64,000 nt of DNA, taken from assembly GCA_017436705.1 (NCBI GenBank), contig JAFSCP010000036.1:124001-188000 (forward strand). Direction: 5' to 3'. A program made the translations under genes and the position numbers. Positions 1-7,539 of the stretch are shown here, piece after piece (positions within the stretch are counted from its first letter, which is position 1; the number at the start of each line of letters is the position of its first letter). The notes under the pieces were generated by a model. It worked only from the letters and a program-made list of their open reading frames with translations, was not told the DNA's origin and searched no databases. This DNA comes from Bacillota bacterium (GTDB lineage: Bacteria; Bacillota; Clostridia; Peptostreptococcales; Anaerovoracaceae).

Positions 1-270
1 TCCGATTGCAGAAGTCATAACAACCCGCGGATATTTTGGCAGGTCCATATTGTTGAGAGTTTCAAGAACGCCCAGACCATCCATGTGAGGCATGATAAGG
101 TCAAGAACCAGAACATCAGGACGGCGCCCGTTCTCAATCATTTCCACTGCTTCCAGACCGTCATTGGCCACAAACATAATTTCCATGTTATCCTGACTTC
201 TCAGGTACTCTGCAACTACATCACAAAAATCTCTGTTGTCGTCGACAATTCCAATAGTAATTTTCTTCAT
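1..270 (-). CDS. spo0A: Spo0A, sporulation master response regulator (partial, N-terminal receiver domain)
   Basis: Only the first 90 residues are in the window; the effector (DNA-binding) domain lies beyond the left edge. The visible part is a receiver domain with the acidic pair D10-D11, the phosphoacceptor D57 in LVLDLIMPHMDG, and the conserved T86 segment (VVMTSA). The wording around these residues is closer to Spo0A than to generic receivers. Spo0A is phosphorylated through the sporulation phosphorelay or orphan kinases and switches on early sporulation genes. The ATG at 268-270 has an AGGAGG about 11 nt upstream. The gene directly upstream is spoIVB, the arrangement conserved in Bacillus and Clostridia, which supports the name. 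Confidence 0.95.
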   Translation of the reverse strand, partial: MKKITIGIVDDNRDFCDVVAEYLRSQDNMEIMFVANDGLEAVEMIENGRRPDVLVLDLIMPHMDGLGVLETLNNMDLPKYPRVVMTSAIG

Positions 271-355
271 TTTTTTCTTTTCCTCCTGTTTATTGCTTTA
301 TTCAGTTTTACAAACACACATCTGCCAAAATAAGGCAAATTTCTTTCACGAGATT

Positions 356-384
356 ATTGTACTATAGATTAAAAATCTTGTGGA
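356..384 (-). promoter_or_regulatory. Candidate sigma-A promoter for spo0A
   Basis: On the minus strand a -35-like TCCACA (379-384) is followed by a 17-bp spacer and TACAAT (356-361). It lies about 85 bp upstream of the spo0A start. The -35 matches consensus at four of six positions. A sigma-H promoter, known for spo0A in Bacillus, was not clearly seen. Confidence 0.4.
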
Positions 385-401
385 CGCTTTTTTAGTACAA
401 G

Positions 402-420
402 TTGTTACAGGGTGTAACAA
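402..420. repeat. Perfect 8-bp inverted repeat between spoIVB and spo0A
   Basis: TTGTTACA and TGTAACAA are separated by GGG. The stem is AT-rich and has no U-run after it on the minus strand, so it is a poor terminator. It looks more like a protein-binding dyad just upstream of the candidate spo0A promoter. Its half-site resembles the dyads near the two sigma-54 promoters of this window, but no sigma-54 promoter is present here. Confidence 0.4.
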
Positions 421-422
421 AA

Positions 423-1499
423 TCAGATGTTTTTTTCACATTCTTCAATCATCCACTCCACAAATATGCCGTATCCTTTTGTCGGATTGTTTACAAGTAC
501 ATGTGTAACAGCCCCGATAATCCTGTTATTCTGTATAATCGGACTGCCGCTCATGCCTTGCACAATTCCTCCGCTGCTGGCAAGAAGTTTTTCATCAACT
601 ACTTCTATTTCCATTCCTTTGCTTTCCGGTTCTTTCTGTGGATTAACCTTTGTAATTTTTATATCAAATTTTTCAACATTGCTGCCATCAATTGTGGTCA
701 GTATATAGGCATCTCCTACCTCAACCTGATCCTGCCGTCCCATTACCATTGGCTGTGCCAGCTGAAAATCCCTGAAATCGTCAGCCTGGGAATATATTCC
801 GAACTGGGAATTGCAAACCACATCTCCGATAGGATCTTCATTACCGTAGAAAATTCCCCTTATTTCTCCCGGTTTGCCTGCTTCACCTTCCTGGATTGAT
901 TTAACTTCTGTGCGCAGAAGCTGACCATTGCCAGCCTCAAGAAGTGTACCGGTCTGATTTTCGTAGATTCCATGGCCTAGGGCTGCGAAAAGATTGGTCT
1001 GCGGATCATAAAAGGTCAGTGTTCCGATTCCTGCGATTTTTTCCTTGACCCAGACACCTATTTTTTTCTCACCGGTTTCCCTGTCAAGCACAGGCTCAAT
1101 AAAAACCTCAAGTTCCTTTTCTTTGCGGAGTACTTTCAGTTTAAGTGGGTTGGAAGACGGTGATAATTCTGCTTTATTGACAATTTCCGACACATCCTTG
1201 GCATAATAAACCGGCTCATCGTTGATTGACAGAATCATATCACCAATCTGAAGACCTGCACTGTAACCGGGGCTGACTACTGAATCTTCTGTCTCTATTT
1301 CTTCCAGGCCCACAACAAGAACACCTTTCACATTCATTCTTATTCCGACAGACTGACCGCCGGGTACAAGGACACGCTCACTTATGACCTGTACAGCTTC
1401 CTTTGCTTCATCGGTATATTCGGCTGCAAAACCAGCAATTCCAATAATCGACAGCGTAAACACAAAGATAATCAGAGCGCTTTTAATTTTTCTGTTCAT
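423..1499 (-). CDS. spoIVB: SpoIVB, forespore signalling serine peptidase (S55 family)
   Basis: 358 residues. SpoIVB is secreted from the forespore into the intermembrane space, where it cleaves SpoIVFA and so triggers pro-sigma-K processing. A signal anchor covers about residues 7-26. A PDZ domain follows (around 55-135, with PGYSAGLQIGD). The peptidase domain holds the expected triad: H176 in ALGHGI, D302, and S317 in QGMSGSP, with the same Asp-to-Ser spacing as in Bacillus. The stop is about 150 bp upstream of spo0A. The BofC-like gene lies 8 bp upstream, so the two are probably co-transcribed. The family assignment is firm; the timing of expression is inferred from the family. Confidence 0.95.
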   Translation of the reverse strand: MNRKIKSALIIFVFTLSIIGIAGFAAEYTDEAKEAVQVISERVLVPGGQSVGIRMNVKGVLVVGLEEIETEDSVVSPGYSAGLQIGDMILSINDEPVYYAKDVSEIVNKAELSPSSNPLKLKVLRKEKELEVFIEPVLDRETGEKKIGVWVKEKIAGIGTLTFYDPQTNLFAALGHGIYENQTGTLLEAGNGQLLRTEVKSIQEGEAGKPGEIRGIFYGNEDPIGDVVCNSQFGIYSQADDFRDFQLAQPMVMGRQDQVEVGDAYILTTIDGSNVEKFDIKITKVNPQKEPESKGMEIEVVDEKLLASSGGIVQGMSGSPIIQNNRIIGAVTHVLVNNPTKGYGIFVEWMIEECEKNI

Positions 1500-1507
1500 G
1501 ATGCCAC

Positions 1508-1996
1508 CTAACTTTCAAAATCCTGAAGAAGTACGGCAAGCTGCTCCTGGGTATCAACCCTGTAACCTTCATCGAAAAGTTTCTGATCATCAGGTCCAAG
1601 CACATCATAAATTATTTCTGTCGTTTCAAGTTCAACCTGATTACCGCTTTCATCGATAAAAAATACTTTGATTTCGCTTCCGTCTCTTCTGACTAAATAA
1701 TATGTGGCACCAGCCTGTGCAATGTCTGGTTTTTCTTCATCTTGCTGGCCGATTTCATCTTCATCCTGGTTGTTTTCACCGAAACGTCCGATAAAATCTC
1801 CCGGATTGTACACATCCTTATTCTCCGGTTCTGTTACATTCTGGCTCTGCTCATGGATATCCTGATTTCCGGCTGAAGATGGCTGGTCACTGTTCTGCGG
1901 CCAGGCAATTATAACGATAATCAGACATAAAACCACAATAATGGCGGCATATATAAAAGTTCTGTAATTTTTCTTTTTTCTCTGTTCGATAAACAT
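1508..1996 (-). CDS. Membrane-anchored protein with BofC-like C-terminal region
   Basis: 162 residues. Residues about 12-32 form a single membrane anchor after a basic start. A low-complexity acidic and Gln/Asn-rich linker follows to about residue 90. The last 70 residues read YYLVRRDGSEIKVFF, then a Thr-rich turn, an LGPDDQ-type segment, and an ending of the form EQLAVLLQDFES. This layout resembles the C-terminal domain of BofC, the forespore protein that restrains SpoIVB in Bacillus. The gene ends 8 bp before spoIVB, which fits a regulator of that peptidase. The similarity was judged by eye and is weak at the residue level, so the role is an inference. Confidence 0.55.
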   Translation of the reverse strand: MFIEQRKKKNYRTFIYAAIIVVLCLIIVIIAWPQNSDQPSSAGNQDIHEQSQNVTEPENKDVYNPGDFIGRFGENNQDEDEIGQQDEEKPDIAQAGATYYLVRRDGSEIKVFFIDESGNQVELETTEIIYDVLGPDDQKLFDEGYRVDTQEQLAVLLQDFES

Positions 1997-2036
1997 TTCA
2001 TCACCTCGTGACTAGTGTTTGCCGGACTGGAAAAAT

Positions 2037-2696
2037 TTATACAGTGATATAGTCTTTTATGCTTTCAAAAGTTTTTTCACCAATGCCCGTAATGTTCATA
2101 ATATCTTCAATTTTCCGGAACCGTCCGTTGGTATTTCGGTAATCGATGATTCTATCAGCCTTGGACGGACCTATGCCCGGTATGGTCTGCAAAGTTGCCG
2201 AACCTGCAAGGTTCAGATTAACTTTGCCGTTGGTAATGCCGGACTGTGCAGATTGTGAACCTGAAGACTCCGAAGCTGCAGCTGACGGTTCTCCGAGAAT
2301 TCCGACAATGATTTTCTGTCCGTCATAAACAATCTCTGCCCTGTTGAGACTGTCCACATCAGCATTCTCTGTCAGCCCGCCGGCCATCTCAATTACCTGA
2401 AAAAGCCTGGTCTGACTGCCTACCTCATAAACTCCCGGATTTACAACGGCACCGCTGACGTCCACATACATTTTGGCTCCAGGATTTTCGTTGTATTCAG
2501 TTGTTTCACTGTTTCCGGCATAATCCGACATGCCATCAACCACAATATCTTCCTCTGCCCCATAAAACCAAAAAAATAAAACAGCAACGCCTATCACAAG
2601 GGGCAGGGCTGCTGTTTTTAGTAGTTCTTTGTGATCCGTGAAAAACTTCTTCAGGTCACTGAAATTTTTCACAGAAGGTATTTCGATTTTTTTCAT
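2037..2696 (-). CDS. comEA: ComEA-type DNA-binding competence protein
   Basis: 219 residues. ComEA is the membrane-anchored receptor for double-stranded DNA during transformation. A membrane segment at about 36-52 follows a basic N-terminus. Residues about 85-143 form an SLBB-like domain (VDVSGAVVNPGVYEV). The C-terminal 60 residues carry two helix-hairpin-helix motifs, seen as LQTIPGIGPSKADRII and IMNITGIGEKTFESI. Order and length fit ComEA well. No comEC or other competence gene is adjacent, so whether this strain takes up DNA is unknown. A sigma-A-like promoter lies just upstream. Confidence 0.9.
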   Translation of the reverse strand: MKKIEIPSVKNFSDLKKFFTDHKELLKTAALPLVIGVAVLFFWFYGAEEDIVVDGMSDYAGNSETTEYNENPGAKMYVDVSGAVVNPGVYEVGSQTRLFQVIEMAGGLTENADVDSLNRAEIVYDGQKIIVGILGEPSAAASESSGSQSAQSGITNGKVNLNLAGSATLQTIPGIGPSKADRIIDYRNTNGRFRKIEDIMNITGIGEKTFESIKDYITV

Positions 2697-2720
2697 AGAA
2701 AAGCCCCCTTTTCTTACATT

Positions 2721-2750
2721 ATTTTACAACACAATCAAGAGGGCTGTCAA
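2721..2750 (-). promoter_or_regulatory. Sigma-A promoter for comEA
   Basis: TTGACA (2745-2750), an 18-bp spacer and TAAAAT (2721-2726) on the minus strand, 25 bp upstream of the comEA ATG. It overlaps the gap after the DUF2344 gene, so comEA and the spoIVB genes can be transcribed independently of the radical-SAM pair. Confidence 0.55.
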
Positions 2751-2752
2751 TA

Positions 2753-3433
2753 TTAAAATTGTAAATTACTTACAAAATATAAGTTAAGGCGTTCAACTTC
2801 CATTTCGTGTCTTGGAGTTGTGATTCCGGCACTTTCGCAGAAACTTGCGATTACAAGTTCAGGGCTGCAGTTGGACTGGCTTCCGCAGTCAAGGAGAGCC
2901 TTAATCATGGCAAACTCTCCAACCTTGCTGATTTCAAGGTGTCTGAGCATATTTTTGATGTTCACAGGTGCCATTTTTTTAGTCTTTTTCTGGCGTTTAA
3001 GAGTGATGATTTCTTCCTGAGCAAGATACTTTTCAAGGGCTGCCTTCAGTTCTTCATCAGTCATTTCTGAAGGAATCCAGATTTTGTACTCTGCTGCATC
3101 AGCATCGGCCGCCAGTGACTTTACATCTTCACGGAGTTCCTGACAGGAAATAATTTTGATTCCTTCCGGCATCTCACCTATCATTTTTTTCATGATGTCT
3201 TCAGTGCTGTGATGCTCCTGAGTTTCAAACTCGATAAGCTCGCAGCGGCTTGCATATCCCAGGGAAAGAGGCTGTGCGAAGCCCATCTTAGGGTGCGGAT
3301 TGAAGCCCTGCGAATATCTAAGAGCCAGACCTGTCTTCTTGAACGCACGTCTGAAAACTCTCATCATATCCAGATGGGAAGTATATTTTACGTAACCATC
3401 TTTGGAAAATTTAATTACATATCTGTTAGTCAT
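2753..3433 (-). CDS. DUF2344 / TIGR03936 family protein, partner of the radical SAM enzyme
   Basis: 226 residues. It belongs to the family of small proteins encoded next to, or fused to, a B12-binding radical SAM protein. It opens with YVIKFSKDGYVKYTSHLDMMRVFRRAFKKT and has the family's GFNPHPKM segment. The gene overlaps the upstream radical-SAM gene by 8 bp, which implies translational coupling and a shared pathway. The biochemical role of the pair is not established to my knowledge; RNA modification is often suggested, but nothing in this sequence proves it. Confidence 0.85.
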   Translation of the reverse strand: MTNRYVIKFSKDGYVKYTSHLDMMRVFRRAFKKTGLALRYSQGFNPHPKMGFAQPLSLGYASRCELIEFETQEHHSTEDIMKKMIGEMPEGIKIISCQELREDVKSLAADADAAEYKIWIPSEMTDEELKAALEKYLAQEEIITLKRQKKTKKMAPVNIKNMLRHLEISKVGEFAMIKALLDCGSQSNCSPELVIASFCESAGITTPRHEMEVERLNLYFVSNLQF

Positions 3434-5288
3434 TTTTACCTCCCAGAATTCCGTCCATCTGACATTTTACACGTCTGTTGATTCCGCAGCCCACGCAACC
3501 GTGTCTGCAGTCCTGAGTAGTCTGTTCAGCGACTGCCTTCTTTGCTTCATTTATGAGGAACTTCTTTGAAACGCTGCAGTCGATGATATCCCAAGGAAGA
3601 ACTTCGTCAAAGCTGCGCTCTCTTGTAGTATAGAAGTTTCTGTCGATACCGCTTGCTTCAAAAGCTTTTTCCCAGGCTTCAGGCTTGAAGTGTTCGCTCC
3701 AGCCATCAAATTTACAACCGGCTTTGTGAGCCTCATAAAGAAGCTTGCTGCATCGTCTGTCTCCCCTTGCAAATACTGCTTCGTAGGAACTTGTTGTATT
3801 ATCGTGGTAGTTGAATGTAACACCTTTGATTTTAAGCTTCTGGATAAGATAATTATGCTTTTCAGCAAACTCTTCAGCAGTGTTCTGCGCCGCCCACTGG
3901 AAAGGTGTATCAGCTTTAGGCACAAAGTTTGAAACGCTGACAGTAAGTCTGAATCTGCCGCCTGCGCGTCCGTTCACCTTGAAATTAAGGTCCATAATCT
4001 TACGGGCAAGGTCTGCAATACCATCAAGGTCTTCGTAAGTTTCCGTAGGAAGACCAATCATGAAGTAAAGTTTGATGTGCTGCCAGCCCAGTTCCAGAGC
4101 CTGTTCGATTGATGTAAGGATATCTTCTTCAGAAACGCCTTTGTTGATAACGTCTCTGAGGCGCTGAGTTCCAGCTTCCGGAGCATAAGTAAGACCGGAC
4201 TTCTTGAACTCTTGAATCTTATTGAGTACTTCAAAAGCGAACTTGTCAATTCTCAGTGATGGCAGAGAAAGTGAAACATTTTCGCTCTTTGTGTAGTCGA
4301 TAAGCTCCATAGCAAAGCTTTCAAACTCGGAATGGTCGCTTGTTGACAGAGAAAGCAGAGAAAGCTCGTCATTACCTGTGTTTTCAAGGCTCTGACGGCA
4401 AAGGTCAAGAATTCTGTCCTTGCTTCTTTCTCTTACAGGTCTGTAAATCATACCGGCCTGGCAGAATCTGCAGCCTCTGGTGCAGCCTCTGAAAGTTTCC
4501 ACAATTGAACGGTCATGAACAGCTTCAACCATTGGAATAATCGGCTTTACAGGAAAATCAACGCTTTCAATTTCACTGATCATTGCACGCTGAACAGTAT
4601 CAGGTGCGCCATCATAAAGTTTACATAATTTATTTATCGTTCCATCCTCTTTATATTCCACTTCATAGAACTTCGGAACGTAGATGCCTTCCATTTTGCA
4701 GGCTTCGCGAAGGAATTCTTCACGGTCCATGCCTGCTTTTTTGCATTCTATGTACTTTTCAACAACAGCAGGAAGTGCTTCTTCCCCGTCGCCGATTACA
4801 AAAAAGTCCACGAAATCAGCCAGCGGCTCAGGATTGTATGCACAAGGACCACCTGCACAGATAAGAGGATATTCTTCTCCTCTGTCCTTTGAATAAAGCG
4901 GAATCTGCGCCAGATCCATCATATTGAGCACTGTTGTGTATGACATTTCATACTGAAGCGTGAAACCAAGCAAATCACAGTCTTTAAGCGGCGTCTTGCT
5001 TTCCAGGGTCATCAGCGGCATCTTTTCTTCTCGGAGCAGAGTCTCCATGTCCACTGCAGGCGCAAAAACTCTCTGGCAGTAAATATTTTCTCTTTTATTG
5101 AGCTGATGATAAAGAATCTGCAGTCCCAGATATGACATGCCGATTTCGTACATATCAGGGAAAGCAAATGCAAAGTTGGCATCAACTGCAGCCGGGTCCT
5201 TAACAACTGAATGTACTTCCCCGCCGATGTATCTGCCCGGTTTTTCAACTCTTTTAAGTAAATGATCCAATTTATTCATGTTATTCAT
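3426..5288 (-). CDS. B12-binding-like radical SAM protein (TIGR03960 family)
   Basis: 620 residues. The N-terminal 200 residues look like a cobalamin-binding-type Rossmann region (PDMYEIGMSYLGLQILY). A radical SAM core follows with the iron-sulfur motif C269-x3-C273-x2-C276 in RGCTRGCRFCQAG. A second cysteine cluster, C594-x3-C598-x2-C601, sits near the C-terminus and may bind another cluster. The enzyme should split S-adenosylmethionine to start radical chemistry. It overlaps the DUF2344 gene and ends 3 bp after the HD-domain gene, so the three form one operon. The substrate is unknown. Confidence 0.85.
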   Translation of the reverse strand: MNNMNKLDHLLKRVEKPGRYIGGEVHSVVKDPAAVDANFAFAFPDMYEIGMSYLGLQILYHQLNKRENIYCQRVFAPAVDMETLLREEKMPLMTLESKTPLKDCDLLGFTLQYEMSYTTVLNMMDLAQIPLYSKDRGEEYPLICAGGPCAYNPEPLADFVDFFVIGDGEEALPAVVEKYIECKKAGMDREEFLREACKMEGIYVPKFYEVEYKEDGTINKLCKLYDGAPDTVQRAMISEIESVDFPVKPIIPMVEAVHDRSIVETFRGCTRGCRFCQAGMIYRPVRERSKDRILDLCRQSLENTGNDELSLLSLSTSDHSEFESFAMELIDYTKSENVSLSLPSLRIDKFAFEVLNKIQEFKKSGLTYAPEAGTQRLRDVINKGVSEEDILTSIEQALELGWQHIKLYFMIGLPTETYEDLDGIADLARKIMDLNFKVNGRAGGRFRLTVSVSNFVPKADTPFQWAAQNTAEEFAEKHNYLIQKLKIKGVTFNYHDNTTSSYEAVFARGDRRCSKLLYEAHKAGCKFDGWSEHFKPEAWEKAFEASGIDRNFYTTRERSFDEVLPWDIIDCSVSKKFLINEAKKAVAEQTTQDCRHGCVGCGINRRVKCQMDGILGGKND

Positions 5289-5291
5289 TAA

Positions 5292-5825
5292 CTAATTCTC
5301 CTCGTCAGTAAACAGGCTGTCCACAGACCTGCCTATAATTTTTTCTATGTCTTCAATAAGCTGGGCAAGTATATCCCATCTGGCCCTGATTCTGGCTTCT
5401 CTGGCAGGATCATGACCTGGAATCTTTGCAATAAGATATTCCATGCGCGGCATAAGTCCCACATACTTGTCTTCACAGACCAGCTTGTCCGCAAGACAGA
5501 CCATATCGCACTCAGTAAGCTTGTCTGCGGTGCCGATTGTATAGTACATGTGGTCGCGCACTATATCTGCCTCATCTCTGTATCCGAGAGCTTCAAGTGC
5601 TTCAGCTCCGACCGCACCGTGTTCATCACTTGTTCTGGCCACATCATGAGCCAGTCCGGATCCCCTTATAAGGTCCAGATCGAGGCTGTAACCGTGTTTT
5701 TTAAGCTCTTCAGCAAGTTTTACGGCAACATGGGAAACTGCCCCGCAATGGCCGATTACGTGAGCCGGAGTTCCGAACTGTTCATATAAAGTTTTTACTT
5801 CTTCTTCGGAAATGCGTTTCGTCAT
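5292..5825 (-). CDS. HD-domain phosphohydrolase
   Basis: 177 residues from the ATG at 5823-5825, which has AAAGGA at a good distance; a longer reading frame upstream has no such site. Metal ligands typical of HD hydrolases are visible in HCGAVSHV, in GLAHDVAR (the HD pair) and in DHMYY. Such proteins dephosphorylate nucleotides or related small molecules. The gene sits 3 bp upstream of the radical SAM gene. Nothing in the sequence identifies the substrate. Confidence 0.8.
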   Translation of the reverse strand: MTKRISEEEVKTLYEQFGTPAHVIGHCGAVSHVAVKLAEELKKHGYSLDLDLIRGSGLAHDVARTSDEHGAVGAEALEALGYRDEADIVRDHMYYTIGTADKLTECDMVCLADKLVCEDKYVGLMPRMEYLIAKIPGHDPAREARIRARWDILAQLIEDIEKIIGRSVDSLFTDEEN

Positions 5826-5904
5826 AATCAGTCCTTTCTGCAGGAAAATTTCATGCCATAATATTGTACCATAAAACCACTGAAAATGCTCGTTTTTTTC
5901 GCTA

Positions 5905-6435
5905 TTATGCATAAATTTTTAAAGTATTTTCTGCATCTTCTGTTTCGTAATAAAAATCTTTGCCGGATGTATTGTCAAAGGTTCCGATTATGTCCCCTTT
6001 ACCCACTCTTTCGCCTGTCAGAACTGAAATCCGGGACATGTTACCACAGACAGAAATCTTTTCATCATGACTGATTTTAACGTACATTCCGAGTTCATCG
6101 TCTATACCTGCCGAAATTATCCTTCCGCCGGACGGCGCATAAACAATCTGTATTCCATCCGGATCAGCTTCTCCAAGTATCTTGCTGTACTGACCGTTAT
6201 TGTTGGCCGCAATTACTGCTGCCGTTACAGCTTCATGTGCATTTCCTGCTTCTGTAATCAGTTCTGATGCTGCCTGCTTTATATCTTCTGCCGTATAATG
6301 AACCTCAAGCAATGTTTCAGTCCATGTTCTGATGTCTTTAATAAATCCGGCATCAATCATCCCTGCAGATTTTGCAAAGGAAAAAATCATAAGGCATATT
6401 ATCGTCTGGGCAACAAATTTTTCTCTGAAATTCAT
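5905..6435 (-). CDS. Membrane-anchored degenerate LytM/M23-fold protein
   Basis: 176 residues from the ATG at 6433-6435, preceded by AGGAG. A membrane segment covers about residues 8-22. The C-terminal 70 residues have the glycine pattern of the LytM fold (APSGGRIISAG, GMYVKISHDEK, VGKGDIIGTF). The metal ligands are missing: the HxH segment reads GNMS, and no HxxxD is present. It is therefore probably not a working peptidase and may act in binding or scaffolding, as SpoIIQ-like proteins do. A terminator lies just upstream, so it must have its own promoter or depend on read-through. Confidence 0.7.
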   Translation of the reverse strand: MNFREKFVAQTIICLMIFSFAKSAGMIDAGFIKDIRTWTETLLEVHYTAEDIKQAASELITEAGNAHEAVTAAVIAANNNGQYSKILGEADPDGIQIVYAPSGGRIISAGIDDELGMYVKISHDEKISVCGNMSRISVLTGERVGKGDIIGTFDNTSGKDFYYETEDAENTLKIYA

Positions 6436-6495
6436 ATGGTCACACTCCTTTTTTACTAACTTATGAAGCGCAGTCCTTTTAAATTCAACAAAAAA

Positions 6496-6528
6496 GCAGA
6501 ACAACCGGCTGCGGGTCCGGTTGTCTGC
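6496..6528 (-). terminator. Intrinsic terminator upstream of the LytM-like gene
   Basis: A 12-bp stem (GCAGACAACCGG with one bulged base) and an 8-nt loop are followed on the minus strand by six Us (6490-6495). It lies 55 bp before the LytM-like start and about 80 bp downstream of the sigma-54 promoter at 6617. It would therefore end any transcript from that promoter after roughly 110 nt. Confidence 0.75.
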
Positions 6529-6607
6529 TTCCCTCTAGGAGTATATGTTTGTATTTATGAGAGAGTTATTAGTAAAATTTCATGATGAAGAATTTAGCTT
6601 TTATACT
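6496..6607 (-). ncRNA. Putative sigma-54-dependent small RNA
   Basis: The sigma-54 promoter at 6617-6632 predicts a start near 6607, and the terminator at 6496-6528 predicts the end. Between them there is no open reading frame longer than a few codons; the only ATG followed by sense codons is AAA TTT TAC and then a stop. The simplest reading is a transcript of about 110 nt whose 3' end is the terminator hairpin. Read-through into the LytM-like gene is the alternative. The 360-bp gap 6436-6794 holds this unit, the promoter, its dyads and one more terminator, and no protein gene that I can support. Confidence 0.45.
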
Positions 6608-6616
6608 ATTATATAT

Positions 6617-6632
6617 AGCAAGAAGTGTGCCA
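6617..6632 (-). promoter_or_regulatory. Sigma-54 (RpoN) promoter
   Basis: The minus strand reads TGGCAC, five bases, then TTGCT. This matches the -24/-12 consensus TGGCAC-N5-TTGCW with correct spacing. An activator-type dyad region lies 30-90 bp upstream. A second promoter of the same type is at 54195-54210, and a sigma-54 activator gene is in the window. Confidence 0.8.
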
Positions 6633-6660
6633 TCTTTTTTGGCCTGTTTGGGCGGCAAAT

Positions 6661-6720
6661 TGTTTCATCATGGAACATTTTTCATGTGTTGCAATTTTAC
6701 ATTGCGTTCATGTTGAAACA
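6661..6720. promoter_or_regulatory. Candidate activator-binding dyads upstream of the sigma-54 promoter
   Basis: Three sites resemble those near 54.3 kb. A 17-bp imperfect palindrome, TGTTTCATCATGGAACA, is at 6661-6677. A half-matching TGTTGCAATTTTACATTG is at 6687-6704. A single half-site, TGTTGAAACA, is at 6711-6720. They sit at a distance typical of enhancer-like sites for sigma-54 activators. The similarity to the 54.3-kb sites suggests one shared activator, probably the one encoded at 54357-55400. Confidence 0.55.
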
Positions 6721-6723
6721 AAA

Positions 6724-6759
6724 AAACAAACAACCTTGTGCGGGCAAGGTTGTTTGTTT
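6724..6759 (-). terminator. Terminator of the tct operon / first nitroreductase
   Basis: A 15-bp stem (AAACAAACAACCTTG and its complement) with a 6-nt loop and a U-run on the minus strand, 35 bp after the nitroreductase stop. It is also U-rich on the plus strand. The core AACAACCTTG stem recurs in the terminator at 12515-12540 after the second nitroreductase. Confidence 0.85.
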
Positions 6760-6794
6760 TTCCTTAAAGGAGAGTTTGTATTTATTGAAAGTGT

Positions 6795-7529
6795 TTATCT
6801 TGCAAGGAATCCGCGTTCTCTGAAAACATAGCCTACTTCATCTCTGGTCTTTGCCATCATAAGCTTGTTGCAGTGTTCTACCCATGTATCTTCACACTTA
6901 CCATCGCCTCTGTTAATGTAGTATTCCTTAACTTCAGCATCATACTTTGCAACCATTTCATCGTTGCCTTCTTCAGTATAAGTGTCAATCTTGTGTACAA
7001 CGGCCTGCGGAAGTCTTGGCTTGAGGCCCGGATTGTCGTCAGGATGTCCGAGACAGAGGGCGAATAAAGGTGCGACCTGCTCTGGAAGCTCGAATGTGTC
7101 GATGAGCTTCTGAACATCATTTCTGATTCCGCCTACAATTACGCCGCCAAGGCCCATACTTTCAGCAGCTGTGAATGCATTCTGTGCTGCTAACGCAGCG
7201 TCGATAACAGCAACAGTGTAGCATTCTGTATTTGTTAATACATCTTTATCAATTCCGTCAAAGTACTTGCCGCTTCTGTGCAGGTCTGCGCAGAAAAGAA
7301 GTACAAGCGGCGCAGTCACAGTCCACTTCTGACCGCCGGAGCATTCCTTAAGAACTTCTCTCTTGGCAGGGTCACGGACTTCAATGATTGAATATGCCTG
7401 GAAATGGCTGGATGTGGATGCCATCTGTGCGCACTGCACTATTGCATCAACCTGTTCCTGTGTTACGCCTTCTTCAGTAAACTTTCTGATGGAAGTGTGA
7501 TTTAAAATCTGTTTTACAACTTCGTTCAT
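6795..7529 (-). CDS. Nitroreductase family FMN oxidoreductase (NfrA/NfsA type), copy 1
   Basis: 244 residues. Enzymes of this family bind FMN and reduce nitro compounds, flavins or quinones with NAD(P)H. Family features are the N-terminal NHTSIRKF segment, the STSSHFQAYSII stretch contacting FMN, and GLGGVIVGGIRND. It is the last gene of the tct operon, 10 bp after tctA. A second copy of the same length at 12556-13290 is almost identical in residues 27-195 but differs at both ends. The physiological substrate is unknown; co-transcription suggests it acts on the imported compound or its product. Confidence 0.85.
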   Translation of the reverse strand: MNEVVKQILNHTSIRKFTEEGVTQEQVDAIVQCAQMASTSSHFQAYSIIEVRDPAKREVLKECSGGQKWTVTAPLVLLFCADLHRSGKYFDGIDKDVLTNTECYTVAVIDAALAAQNAFTAAESMGLGGVIVGGIRNDVQKLIDTFELPEQVAPLFALCLGHPDDNPGLKPRLPQAVVHKIDTYTEEGNDEMVAKYDAEVKEYYINRGDGKCEDTWVEHCNKLMMAKTRDEVGYVFRERGFLAR

Positions 7530-7539
7530 TTTCTGCCTC

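Noticed and set aside
6545-6831. Plus-strand reading frames in the gap before the first nitroreductase
   Set aside because: They cross two terminators and a sigma-54 promoter, have no ribosome binding site and no protein-like composition.
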